Positions 28,955-37,565 of a stretch of 64,000 nt of DNA are shown here, piece after piece. The stretch is taken from the NCBI GenBank assembly GCA_000955795.1, contig JYOB01000018.1, forward strand, positions 115,417 to 179,416. The letters run 5' to 3'. Source of the DNA: Burkholderiaceae bacterium 26. GTDB taxonomy: Bacteria > Pseudomonadota > Gammaproteobacteria > Burkholderiales > Burkholderiaceae. The stretch's first letter is position 1. Each line of letters begins with the position of its first letter. The notes under the pieces were generated by a model. That model was not told where the DNA came from and searched no databases. It saw nothing but the letters and a program-made list of their open reading frames with translations. Position numbers and translations under genes: made by a program.

Positions 28955-29227
28955 GTCAACCCTCTGATGGAATGGGGTGCTGAAAGGCACCTGAAAGGTT
29001 ACATTCTTATAAATCGCTGATTGTGCGCAGGTTTCGGCCGCATCGCGTCACGCGAATCTTGCGGCCCGCGAACCCCGTTTCGTGTGCGCGGCTTCATCTG
29101 GCACGACTTGCCCCTCCCTGCCTCGAGCGTGCTGCCGATACGCGCCTCGCCGGTGCGGCAGCGGCAGTGTTGTTTGCAAGCGGGTTGGTCGCCCGTTTTG
29201 CCACCCAAGGGATTCAAGTTTTCTCGC

Positions 29228-30331
29228 ATGAGTATTTTGCTAACCGGTGCGACCGGTTTCGTGGGCGGCGCCATTGCCGCCAATCTGGCAGCCAAAGGTT
29301 TGCTGGCCGACACACGCTTTGCCGTGCGCGGTGACACGCCCGCAGAAGGGTTGGCGCGGCTACGCAGCAACCTGCGCCGCTTCGAGTTTGCACAGGGCAC
29401 GCTGGAGGGCATTAAGGAATCGCAGATCGTGCCGTTCGACCTGCGCGAAGCCGGTGCCGCCAAGCTGGGCGATCCGGAAATCATCATCAACTGCGCGGCG
29501 CTGGCAACGTTCTCGAACCACCCGTCGCTGTGGGAAACCAACGTGGAGGGCGTGCTGGCGCTGGGCCGACTGGCGGCGCAGGGCAAACGCCTGAAGCGAT
29601 TCCTGCAGATCGGCACGGCCATGTCGTGCGGCCAGTTGGCGGATCGCCATGTCAGCGAAAGCTGGGATGTCCCCCCGCTGGAGCAGCACGCGGTGCCTTA
29701 CACGTATTCCAAGGGCATGGCTGAGCTGAAGCTTCGCGAAGACGTGCCCGAACTGCCGTTGGTGGTGGTGCGGCCGTCCATCGTGGTGGGTCATAGCACG
29801 CTGGGCTGCGAGCCGTCGGGCAGCATCTTCTGGATGCTGCGCATGGTGGCGCTGCTGGAGACATTCAGCTGCCGCTTGTCCGACCGCGTCGACATCCTGC
29901 CCGTGGACGACTGCGCCGAGGCCATCGTGCAGCTGTCGACCAAGCCCACGCTGGCGCACGACCTCTATCACATCAGCGCCGGCGACGCGAACTCCGAGCG
30001 CATCGAAACGCTGTATCCGCGCTTCAAGCGTTGCAAGACGCCGGAAGAAGATGCCCAGGCGCTGGCCGGCTACGTGTATCAGGAAAAAATCGCCGAGAAA
30101 GCTTTGGCGCGTAAATTCCTGAGCCTGACGGGCGACGGCAATGTGCGACTGGTGGCGCGCTGCATCCACCTGTATGCCAAGTTCGCCAGCATGAGCTACG
30201 TGTTCGACAACACGCGGCTGGTGCAGGAGACCGGTTTTCAGCCGCGCTCCCTGCTCGCTTACCTCGACCGCTGCCTGGAGACGTCGGACGCCGTGCCGAT
30301 CCCCGAGCAGATGCAGTGGGACTATAAGTAG
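29228..30331 (+). CDS. SDR-type NAD-dependent epimerase/acyl reductase-like protein
   Basis: A 367-residue extended short-chain dehydrogenase. The N-terminus has the nucleotide-binding motif LLTGATGFVGGAIA, and the catalytic Y-x-x-x-K is in YTYSKGMAE. The overall pattern resembles the NAD_binding_4 (male sterility/thioester reductase) domain. The substrate is unknown. ATG at 29228 is the first Met that begins the Rossmann fold; the longer reading from 29021 is rejected. The 270 bases before it contain no recognised feature. Confidence 0.8.
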   Translation: MSILLTGATGFVGGAIAANLAAKGLLADTRFAVRGDTPAEGLARLRSNLRRFEFAQGTLEGIKESQIVPFDLREAGAAKLGDPEIIINCAALATFSNHPSLWETNVEGVLALGRLAAQGKRLKRFLQIGTAMSCGQLADRHVSESWDVPPLEQHAVPYTYSKGMAELKLREDVPELPLVVVRPSIVVGHSTLGCEPSGSIFWMLRMVALLETFSCRLSDRVDILPVDDCAEAIVQLSTKPTLAHDLYHISAGDANSERIETLYPRFKRCKTPEEDAQALAGYVYQEKIAEKALARKFLSLTGDGNVRLVARCIHLYAKFASMSYVFDNTRLVQETGFQPRSLLAYLDRCLETSDAVPIPEQMQWDYK

Positions 30332-30430
30332 CCGTCCGGCCTCCCCGGCCCGCACGGCGTGTCATGGCGCCGTGCTATAACCATCGGCGCCCTTCACCAA
30401 GACTCCGGTCACCACAACAAGGAGCCGCCG

Positions 30431-31153
30431 ATGACGCTGCAAGCCCTCGTCCATCTCAATGTCGCCACGCTGGTGGATTCGTTCGTGAGCCTTGCCTCGG
30501 CCTTTGCGCTTGGGTCGTTGATCGGTTTCGAGCGGCAGGTCAGACAGCGGACTGCGGGGCTGCGCACCAATGCGCTGGTGGCTGTGGCTGCATCGGCATT
30601 CGTCGACATGGCCGCGCAGATCGGCACCGCATCGGACACCACGCGCGTGATCGCCTATGTGGTGTCCGGCGTCGGCTTTCTGGGTGCCGGCACGATCATG
30701 AAGGAAGGGCTGAACGTGCGCGGCCTGAACACCGCCGCCACGCTGTGGGGCTCGGCGGCTGTGGGTGCGGCGGCAGGCTCCGACCTTGTTGGCCAGGCCA
30801 TTCTGATTACGCTGTTCGTGCTGGCGTCTAACATCCTGCTGCGGCCCGTGGTGGATCGCATCAACCGCACGCCGCTGGACAATCAGGCCAGCGAAGTCAC
30901 GTACACGATGTGCGTCATCTCCACCAGCGAGCGCCAGAAAGAGGCGCTGGCCGATCTGGAACGCCTGCTTGAAGAGGCTCGCTACCCCGTCAGCGACCTG
31001 TCAGTCGAACCCTTTGGCGACGACCACGTAGAAATTGAAGCGATGCTGATGTCGACCGCCGTGAACGCGGCCGAGCTGGACCGCATCGTTGCGTCGCTGC
31101 AATCGCAGCCGCACGTGGCCCAGGCGTTCTGGAATCCGAGTACGACGGAATAA
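30431..31153 (+). CDS. MgtC/SapB family membrane protein
   Basis: A 240-residue protein. The N-terminal part has four or five membrane helices with the family signatures GSLIGFERQVRQRTAGLRTN and GFLGAGTIMKEG; a soluble ACT-like domain follows from about residue 150. MgtC proteins are linked to growth in low magnesium and to virulence through interaction with membrane ATPases. AAGGAG precedes ATG 30431. No magnesium riboswitch was recognised upstream. Confidence 0.9.
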   Translation: MTLQALVHLNVATLVDSFVSLASAFALGSLIGFERQVRQRTAGLRTNALVAVAASAFVDMAAQIGTASDTTRVIAYVVSGVGFLGAGTIMKEGLNVRGLNTAATLWGSAAVGAAAGSDLVGQAILITLFVLASNILLRPVVDRINRTPLDNQASEVTYTMCVISTSERQKEALADLERLLEEARYPVSDLSVEPFGDDHVEIEAMLMSTAVNAAELDRIVASLQSQPHVAQAFWNPSTTE

Positions 31154-31170
31154 GCGGGTCGACGCGCCGG

Positions 31171-31638
31171 TCAAAGCTCCTGGCTCGCCGCCAGCGCAAA
31201 GATCTTCGCCCAACGTTTTGCTTCCTGGCGATTGCGCATCGGGATCGCCCAATCTGCCTGCGCCTGATGCTTCAGACGCAGCGCCAGAGCCCAGGCACCC
31301 TCGCGTTCAACCGCATCAGCGCCGGCAATATCAGCGAAGAGAAAGCGCGCGCTTTGCCCGTGCAACCGCAGCGTCCCGCGTTTCTGTTCGGCGTCAACGG
31401 CGACCTGGCCCCAGCTTGCGCTGAGCGACACAATCCGCTGCCCTTTCACGTTCACGCCATGAACGGCGCGGTAACGTCGGATGAAGGTGATGACTGCCCC
31501 GGCCAGCAGCGCAACGGCAAGCAGCACCGCCGCACTGCCCGCCAACGCGCCGTAAGCCGCGGCAACGCCTGCATACAGCCGGACTGCACCGTAGATCAGC
31601 AGACCAACCAGCGCGAGCGCGGCAATGATGAACGGCAT
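31171..31638 (-). CDS. Small membrane protein, unknown function
   Basis: A 155-residue protein with two N-terminal membrane helices (about residues 3-50) and a C-terminal soluble domain of about 100 residues that looks like a PH-type or photosystem-assembly-like beta domain; this last is a guess. AAGGAG lies 8 bases before the ATG. It is convergent with the MgtC gene and in the same direction as the chemoreceptor gene upstream. Confidence 0.7.
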   Translation of the reverse strand: MPFIIAALALVGLLIYGAVRLYAGVAAAYGALAGSAAVLLAVALLAGAVITFIRRYRAVHGVNVKGQRIVSLSASWGQVAVDAEQKRGTLRLHGQSARFLFADIAGADAVEREGAWALALRLKHQAQADWAIPMRNRQEAKRWAKIFALAASQEL

Positions 31639-31714
31639 GAAGCGACTCCTTGAATGGGCCAGTCGGTTATATCAACCGAAACCGCGTTCAAGGCAAGTCT
31701 TAAGTCTTTGGCGG

Positions 31715-31734
31715 GCCCCGTGCATCGACGGGGC
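31715..31734 (-). terminator. Hairpin after the chemoreceptor gene
   Basis: GCCCCGT and ACGGGGC form a 7-base stem with a 6-base loop just after the chemoreceptor stop codon. No T-run follows on the minus strand, so it is a weak terminator candidate. Confidence 0.3.
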
Positions 31735-31739
31735 GAATA

Positions 31740-33281
31740 TCAGGCGAGGCGGAACGCTGCGATGGCGGCGTTCAAGGCTTGGGCCTGCTCCTCCAGCGAT
31801 TCAGCCGCTGCGGCAGCCTGCTCCACCAGCGCTGCGTTCTGCTGCGTGGCTTCGTCCATCAGCGTGACGGCCTTGTTGACCTGTTCGATGCCGGAGCTTT
31901 GCTCGTTCGAGGCGGCGGCAATTTCGCCCATGATGTCGGTCACGCGGCGGATGGACGACACGATGTCTTCCATCGTGCTGCCTGCACGTTCGGCCAACGC
32001 GCTGCCTGTCTCGACCTTTGAGAGCGACGCCTCGATCATTTCCTTGATTTCCTTGGCAGCTGCGGCGCTGCGCTGTGCGAGGTTGCGCACTTCACCGGCC
32101 ACCACCGCAAAGCCACGGCCTTGTTCGCCAGCACGGGCGGCCTCGACGGCGGCATTGAGCGCAAGAATGTTGGTCTGGAACGCAATGCCGTCAATCACGC
32201 CGATGATTTCCGACACCGTGCGCGACGACGCGCTGATCTCGCGCATGGTCGCCACCACGTCGGTCACCACGGCACCGCCCTGGCTGGCGACTTCCGATGC
32301 GCTGTCGGCCAGTTGGCTGGCCTGGCGGGCGTTGTCGGCGTTCTGACGCACGATGGAGGTCATCTCTTCCATGCTGGAAGCGGTTTCTTCCAGCGAGCTG
32401 GCCTGCTCTTCCGTGCGTTGCGACAGGTCTGCATTGCCCGCGGCAATCTGCTTGGTGGCGGCGCCGATGGATTCGGAGCCCGTACGCACGCGGCGCACGG
32501 TATCGGTCAGCGCGGTCTGCATGCGGGCCAGGCCTTCGAGCAGGCGGCCCATCTCGTCGTGACGGTCGATGCGCACACGTTCGGTGAGGTCTCCCGCAGC
32601 AATGCGGTCGAACTGCGCCAGCGCGGCGTTCAGCGGCCCCACAATCGCGCGCAGCAACGACCAGGCGCACCACAGCGCCACCACCAGGGCGACGAGGATG
32701 GCCGCCGTTACGATCACGCGAAAACGCGCGTAGGCCTCCTGAGATTCGTCGTAGTTGGCCTTGGAAAAGCCGAGCTGCTTCTTGCTCAATGCCAGGCTTT
32801 TGTCGTTGGAATCGCGGAAAGCGTTGGACACGCGCTTTTCCATGATGCCATCGGCCGTCGCACGGTCATCCGCGCGCAGCGCCTTGATGATGTCGCGCAG
32901 GCTGCCTGCCGCGGCTTCACGCGTGGTGGCGACCTCCTTGGCCAGGCGGTCCTCTTCTTCGCTGCGGGGCAGCGTCAGGTATTTCTTCCACGCTTCATCC
33001 GAGCGCGCGATCAGCTCTTCGGTACGATCGAGCAACTTCATCGCGCCCTTGTCGTTCGGATACAGCATGGCCTTGTCGAGGGCCGTGCGTGCGCGCGTAA
33101 GGCTCAAATCGGATTCGCCGAGCGCGAGCGCAGACGGAAACTGATTGGTGAAGGTTTCCTCGTGCGCATGGTTGGCGGCGCGCAGGCCGAGCAGGCCTGC
33201 CACGCCAATCAGCAAGGCAAGCAGAAACAGAATCGAAACCGAAAGCACCAGGCGGGTGCGGATGGTCAGGCGAGCAGACAT
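31740..33281 (-). CDS. Methyl-accepting chemotaxis protein
   Basis: A 513-residue chemoreceptor: membrane helix 1 (about 12-34), a four-helix Tar-like periplasmic sensor domain, membrane helix 2 (about 188-210), HAMP, and a signalling domain with the conserved hairpin tip [23 protein letters not shown]. Methylation-site helices flank the tip. The C-terminus lacks a NWETF-type CheR-binding pentapeptide. The ligand is unknown. A sigma-28 type promoter lies upstream. Confidence 0.92.
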   Translation of the reverse strand: MSARLTIRTRLVLSVSILFLLALLIGVAGLLGLRAANHAHEETFTNQFPSALALGESDLSLTRARTALDKAMLYPNDKGAMKLLDRTEELIARSDEAWKKYLTLPRSEEEDRLAKEVATTREAAAGSLRDIIKALRADDRATADGIMEKRVSNAFRDSNDKSLALSKKQLGFSKANYDESQEAYARFRVIVTAAILVALVVALWCAWSLLRAIVGPLNAALAQFDRIAAGDLTERVRIDRHDEMGRLLEGLARMQTALTDTVRRVRTGSESIGAATKQIAAGNADLSQRTEEQASSLEETASSMEEMTSIVRQNADNARQASQLADSASEVASQGGAVVTDVVATMREISASSRTVSEIIGVIDGIAFQTNILALNAAVEAARAGEQGRGFAVVAGEVRNLAQRSAAAAKEIKEMIEASLSKVETGSALAERAGSTMEDIVSSIRRVTDIMGEIAAASNEQSSGIEQVNKAVTLMDEATQQNAALVEQAAAAAESLEEQAQALNAAIAAFRLA

Positions 33282-33356
33282 GGGCGCGGCAAGAGTGGCG
33301 TGCGCGGCTCTTCACGCGGGCGCGACCATCGCGCCGGGCGGCCGGCTACCTCAGCA

Positions 33357-33383
33357 CTATCGGCCGCGCCCCCTTTAACTTAA
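33357..33383 (-). promoter_or_regulatory. Sigma-28 (FliA) type promoter
   Basis: On the minus strand, TTAA (33383-33380), a 15-base spacer and GCCGATAG (33364-33357) closely match the flagellar consensus TAAA-N15-GCCGATAA. It lies about 75 bases before the chemoreceptor start codon, which is a typical sigma-28 target. Confidence 0.65.
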
Positions 33384-33424
33384 GGGCGAAGAGGCGAATG
33401 CATCACTAAAGCCCGCCCTTCCCG

Positions 33425-34363
33425 TCATTGATAGTCGAGCCGCAGCGAGATCGCGCCCTTTACCGTACCGGGGGTGACTGCGGCGTCGGTCTGGATATAC
33501 GACGCCTGCATCGGAATCATGTATGAACCGCCAGTCGCCTTATCGTAATCGTCCACCTTGAGCGACGTCCCGAATTTGGCCGCGAGCCCGTCACGGCCGG
33601 TAAGGCGAATCTTCACGCCCTTTGCGGTTGAATCGGTGGCAAGCGGCAGTACGCCGGGCGTATCCACCACACCGCCCATCGGCTGGAGCGTGTATCCGAC
33701 CCGGTTGTACCCCTTCGGGCAATTGTTGATCTTGATCTGAAAGTCGCGCACTCCGGCTGTTGAACCGATACCGTCCAATCTCCGTCCGACGGTGGGCGGC
33801 AGTTCTACCGCCTGACTTGGCACCGAACATGTTCCTTCGATTCTGGTCAGTGTGGCGTCATTGATGAGAAATTGGGCAGTAAGAAGACCGTTATTGGGTT
33901 TCGACATTGCTCTCATGTAGAGCGTGAAGTGAATTTTGCGGCTCGTTGTGCTGGTAGTGACGTCGCCGTCGTTTCTGAACAACTGCACTTCCATGGGGCT
34001 GGAAAATTTGATCGAGGAGCTCGAACTCGTAAATACTTCTTGAGGCTTTCCATTAACAAGAACACGCATGCTCAAGCCTATTAAATTTGTGCCAACCTCA
34101 GATCCAGTCAGTATCTCGCGCCCCCCGGTGCTGAGCATGTGGAAACTATACAATTCGCAATGGGCCTCACCACAGAGTTGCGTAGGCGTATAAGAGCGCC
34201 TCGCCACAACCGTTCCTTCGGCCATGCCACCTGGGAGCGCATATGAGCCGGAAAATGCGACAAGATCCTGGTGAGCCTCGGCGCGCTGCATCACGGCCAA
34301 ACCTAAAATTGCAAACGCCGTGGTTCTCAACATTTGCGTGCGGCGTTGACTCAATCGTTTCAC
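33425..34363 (-). CDS. Fimbrial adhesin-like protein, copy 1
   Basis: A 312-residue exported protein with a signal peptide (cleavage after A-E-A), an N-terminal domain with a Cys pair (QLCGEAHC), and a C-terminal pilin domain with the Cys pair GTC...NNC, ending in a beta-strand (ISLRLDY) of the donor-strand type. This is the layout of two-domain tip adhesins of chaperone-usher fimbriae. GTG at 34363 is chosen because TTTTGGAG precedes it, as in copy 2. There is no chaperone or usher gene nearby. Confidence 0.75.
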   Translation of the reverse strand: MKRLSQRRTQMLRTTAFAILGLAVMQRAEAHQDLVAFSGSYALPGGMAEGTVVARRSYTPTQLCGEAHCELYSFHMLSTGGREILTGSEVGTNLIGLSMRVLVNGKPQEVFTSSSSSIKFSSPMEVQLFRNDGDVTTSTTSRKIHFTLYMRAMSKPNNGLLTAQFLINDATLTRIEGTCSVPSQAVELPPTVGRRLDGIGSTAGVRDFQIKINNCPKGYNRVGYTLQPMGGVVDTPGVLPLATDSTAKGVKIRLTGRDGLAAKFGTSLKVDDYDKATGGSYMIPMQASYIQTDAAVTPGTVKGAISLRLDYQ

Positions 34364-34660
34364 AATCGTCAATCTCCAAAACATAATTTCGTTCTGATGG
34401 TTTGGTTTTATGCGCAACTATTTTTGTGCCAACCTTGATAGAAATTCAATGTGCATCTCGGTGATTGCGCAATGCTTTTCCGGAGTCTTCCGCTCTGTCG
34501 GGTGGATACCACGCCCCACATTAAATGCGCCTGCCATCGTCATGCACGGCCAAGGTGGGACTCTGAATGTTCTGGAATGCCACGAAAATAGGAAAATTCC
34601 TATAAGAACAGAAACTGGGTCAAGGCCCAATTTGGCTTGAAAATCGAGAATTGCTCGGCT
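33425..34660. repeat. Duplicated unit, copy 1
   Basis: The adhesin gene plus about 300 bases upstream correspond to the unit at 34865-36090. The last 138 codons are about 87% identical in protein and contain a perfectly matching run of over 60 bases, while the N-terminal region is much more diverged. The upstream noncoding parts also align, with many substitutions. Confidence 0.8.
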
Positions 34661-34665
34661 GACAT

Positions 34666-34832
34666 CTGTCGTGCGGCGGCAAGGCGAGCACGGCGTCGAG
34701 CGCGTAGGAGCATGCGCTGATCGCCCGGGTCGGCACGCCGGGAACGGGGTTCCGACGCCGTTATTGCTTTGCAGCGACAACGGCCCGGTCCTTACCAGCT
34801 CTGATTACACCGCCCTAGTACGGCTTTTTGCA
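34666..34832 (+). mobile_element. Remnant of IS3-type transposase
   Basis: A piece of an IS3-family OrfB can be read with one stop codon (TAG 34705) and one frameshift: KASTASSA, stop, EHALIARVGTP, then GVPTPLLLCSDNG and SSDYTALVR. This resembles the integrase-core segment around the second catalytic Asp (SDNG). Sequence before and after is missing. It sits between the two adhesin copies and probably marks the event that created the duplication. Confidence 0.65.
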
Positions 34833-34864
34833 TCACTGCGGCGCGCCTTTCTCGGGCAATCGGA

Positions 34865-35791
34865 TCACAGATAGTCCAGCCGCAGAGAGATCGCGCCCTT
34901 TACCGTACCGGGTGTGACCGTTGCTTCGGTCTGGATATACGAGACCTGCATCGGGATCATGTATGAGCCGCCGGTCGCCTTGTCGTAATCGTCTAGCTTG
35001 AGCGACGTGCCAAATTTGGCCGCAGTACCGTTACGGTTGGCAAGGCGAATCTTCACACCCTTTGCGGTTGAATCGGTGCCAAGCGGCAGTACGCCCGGCG
35101 CATCCGCCACACCACCCATCGGCTGGAGCGTGTATCCGACCCGGTTGTACCCCTTCGGGCAATTGTTGATCTTGATCTGAAAGTCGCGCACGCCGGCTGT
35201 TGAACCGACACCGCCCAATTTCCGCCCGATGGTGGGCGGCAGTTCTACCGTCTGACTTGGCACCGAACACGTCCCTTCGATTTTCGTCAGGGAACCTTTA
35301 TTGATGGAAAAATAGTTTTCGATTCTGGTGGCGCCTGTCATCGTGTATGTGAAGAACCAGAAACGAATTTGATCTTGCGTCGTGCTGCTGGCTATATCGC
35401 TAGACGAGTCTCTGATCAACTGCAATTCAACTGGCGTGGAAAATGCGACGTATGGGTCCGACAAATCCATTCGTTTTTGAGCCTTTCCGTTGACAATCAC
35501 CTGCATACTCAACCCCTTCAATTCGAGAGGAGATGTCGGCCCGTCTGCTCCATAGGGGAAGGGGGCGAAGGTCATCAATCTGCACTTGGCCTCGCCACAA
35601 AGCTGTGTAGGCGTATAGAAGCGCCTCGCCACAACCGTCCCCTTGGGAAGGCCGCTTGGCAGCGAAAGTGTGGCCGGAAAAGGATAGAATTCTCTAGCCG
35701 AGGCGCCCTGTGCCGCGATCAGACACAGAACGGCGAACACTGTGCTTCCAATCATTGGCACGGCGCATTTAATAAATTCTTTAACAATCAC
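34865..35791 (-). CDS. Fimbrial adhesin-like protein, copy 2
   Basis: A 308-residue paralogue of the gene at 33425, with the same architecture: signal peptide ending in G-A-S-A, N-terminal domain with QLCGEAKC, and C-terminal pilin domain with GTC...NNC. The start is GTG at 35791, 8 bases after TTTTGGAG. The N-terminal (receptor-binding) half differs strongly from copy 1, and the C-terminal half is nearly the same, which suggests diversification of binding or gene conversion of the tail. Confidence 0.75.
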   Translation of the reverse strand: MIVKEFIKCAVPMIGSTVFAVLCLIAAQGASAREFYPFPATLSLPSGLPKGTVVARRFYTPTQLCGEAKCRLMTFAPFPYGADGPTSPLELKGLSMQVIVNGKAQKRMDLSDPYVAFSTPVELQLIRDSSSDIASSTTQDQIRFWFFTYTMTGATRIENYFSINKGSLTKIEGTCSVPSQTVELPPTIGRKLGGVGSTAGVRDFQIKINNCPKGYNRVGYTLQPMGGVADAPGVLPLGTDSTAKGVKIRLANRNGTAAKFGTSLKLDDYDKATGGSYMIPMQVSYIQTEATVTPGTVKGAISLRLDYL

Positions 35792-35913
35792 TAGTCAATC
35801 TCCAAAACCAATTTAAGATTTTCACCAAGACGGCTTGATTTTATTTTCAGATATTTTTCACGCCAATCTTGAATAAAGTTCGCAACGCACATCGGTGATT
35901 GCAGGACAGTTCA

Positions 35914-36018
35914 CTAGCACCTTGCATACGGCAGATTCTGTGCTCCACATTGAATGCGCCAGCTATCGCCACACACCACCAGGGTGGGATTCTGATTGTT
36001 CGGAAATGTCAGACACAT
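35914..36018 (-). pseudogene. Decaying reading frame in the duplicated upstream segment
   Basis: A 34-codon frame (MCLTFPNNQNPTLVV at its start) lies upstream of adhesin copy 2. The same segment in copy 1 (about 34490-34620) still reads FQNIQSPTLAV but has stop codons in frame. A second segment (PAITDVRCELYSRLA in another frame) also aligns between copies. Conservation at the protein level with frame breaks suggests a decayed coding sequence, origin unknown. No ribosome binding site is seen. Confidence 0.35.
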
Positions 36019-36090
36019 AGGATGACTCCCAAAAACGACCGAAAGCTGCACCAACGGCCCGAGTCGACTTGAAAATCGAAATCTGCGCGC

Positions 36091-36356
36091 GTGCGTGTGT
36101 CACGCTGGCATGCAACTCGTCACGCCAAACGGAAGATGTGATCTGGAAGCGGTAAGCCGGCGCGGGGCAGCCGGAGGGGATCGGTGTTACTCAACGAGCG
36201 ACACCGCGACGCGTGTGGGCAGGATGCCGACACACAATGCTCGGCCGAGCCGCATGCGAATGTGCGGCGGCTGGCCGTTATGGAAATGGCGAGTGGGACG
36301 CCAACCAACGTCAGCGATAAGGACAAGGCGACAAGCCTGAACCTGCCGCCGTCACA
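36091..36356. other. Unassigned stretch before the DAHP synthase gene end
   Basis: The stretch lies between the duplicated unit and the 3' end of aroG. Short frames exist on both strands, but none has a ribosome binding site or recognisable similarity. Nothing else was seen. Confidence 0.3.
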
Positions 36357-37487
36357 TCACCCGTCGTACGAATACGCGCGCCGATGCCGCACCGCCTCGG
36401 CGAGTATGTCGAGCACGGGCTCAGTCTGCGTCCAGCTCAGGCAAGCATCGGTGATCGACACGCCGTACTTGAGCGGCACACCCGGTTTCAGGTCTTGGCG
36501 GCCGGCTTCGAGGTTGCTTTCCACCATCACGCCGACGATCCGGCGCTCGCCCTGCGACAGTTGCCGCGCGAGATCCTGCGCGACGTCGATCTGCCGTTCA
36601 TGCGATTTGTTCGAATTCGCGTGCGAGCAGTCGACCATCACCTGTTCGCGCAACTTCGCCGCGCGCAGCGCCGCGCAGGTCGCCTCGATGTGCGCGCTGT
36701 CGTAGTTCGGCCCGCTCTTGCCGCCGCGCAGGATTACGTGCGCGTCGTCGTTGCCGCGCGTCTCGAAAATCGCGGCCATGCCCATCTTTGTCATGCCCAT
36801 GAACGCATGGCTGGCGCGCGCCGCGATGATCGCGTCGGACGCAACCTGCACGCCGCCGTCGGTGCCGTTCTTGAAGCCGATCGGGCAGCTCAGGCCCGAC
36901 GCGAGCTGTCGATGGCTCTGGCTTTCTGTCGTGCGCGCGCCGATCGCGCCCCACGCGATCAGGTCGGCAATGTATTGCGGGCTCAGCAGATCAAGGAATT
37001 CCGTCGCGGCGGGCAGACCGAGCGCGTTGACGTCGAGCAGCAGTTGCCGCGCGGCGCGCAGCCCTTCATTGATACGGAAGCTGCCGTCCAGGCGCGGGTC
37101 GTTGATGTAACCCTTCCAACCGACCGTCGTGCGCGGCTTCTCAAAGTAGACGCGCATCACGATCAGCAGGTCGTCCTTCAGTGCATCGCCCGCGGCCTTG
37201 AGGCGGCGCGCGTAATCGAGCGCCTGGTCGTGGTCGTGGATCGAGCACGGGCCGACGATGAGCAGCAGCCGATCGTCGCGGCCGTGCAGGATGTTGCTGA
37301 TGGCCCGGCGGGTGTCTTCGACGAGCGCCTGCGTATCGGCAGGCACCGGCAGCTCGTCCAGCAGCAGCGCAGGGGAAATAAGCGGACGCACCGCGCCAAT
37401 GCGGGTGTCGTCGATGCGCGTCGTGTCTTGCGTCGCGTCGGCGACGCCCACCTCGCGATCATGTGAGGGGTTGTCGAGGTTTTTCAT
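36357..37487 (-). CDS. aroG: 3-deoxy-7-phosphoheptulonate synthase, class I
   Basis: A 376-residue AroG/AroF/AroH-type enzyme that joins phosphoenolpyruvate and erythrose 4-phosphate, the first step of aromatic amino acid synthesis. Family motifs LLIVGPCSIHD, VMRVYFEKPRTTVGWKG and VMVDCSHANSNK are present; the Cys in GPCSIHD contributes to the metal site. The N-terminal extension present in feedback-regulated isoenzymes is seen. Which amino acid inhibits it cannot be read reliably, so the symbol is generic. Confidence 0.92.
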   Translation of the reverse strand: MKNLDNPSHDREVGVADATQDTTRIDDTRIGAVRPLISPALLLDELPVPADTQALVEDTRRAISNILHGRDDRLLLIVGPCSIHDHDQALDYARRLKAAGDALKDDLLIVMRVYFEKPRTTVGWKGYINDPRLDGSFRINEGLRAARQLLLDVNALGLPAATEFLDLLSPQYIADLIAWGAIGARTTESQSHRQLASGLSCPIGFKNGTDGGVQVASDAIIAARASHAFMGMTKMGMAAIFETRGNDDAHVILRGGKSGPNYDSAHIEATCAALRAAKLREQVMVDCSHANSNKSHERQIDVAQDLARQLSQGERRIVGVMVESNLEAGRQDLKPGVPLKYGVSITDACLSWTQTEPVLDILAEAVRHRRAYSYDG

Positions 37488-37565
37488 TGCAATCTCAGAG
37501 GGATTTCAAATAGTAGTCACGGGCCTGGCGTCAACGGCGCGCCATCGCGCACTTACACCGCGCGC

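Larger units (their letters stand above)
34865..36090. repeat. Duplicated unit, copy 2
   Basis: Counterpart of the unit at 33425-34660: adhesin gene plus upstream segment. The boundary on the right is near 36090, where similarity to copy 1 fades after a shared GATTTTCAAG segment. Confidence 0.8.

Noticed and set aside
36095..36340. An 81-codon plus-strand frame before the end of aroG
   Set aside because: No ribosome binding site and no recognisable pattern; it may be part of decayed DNA.
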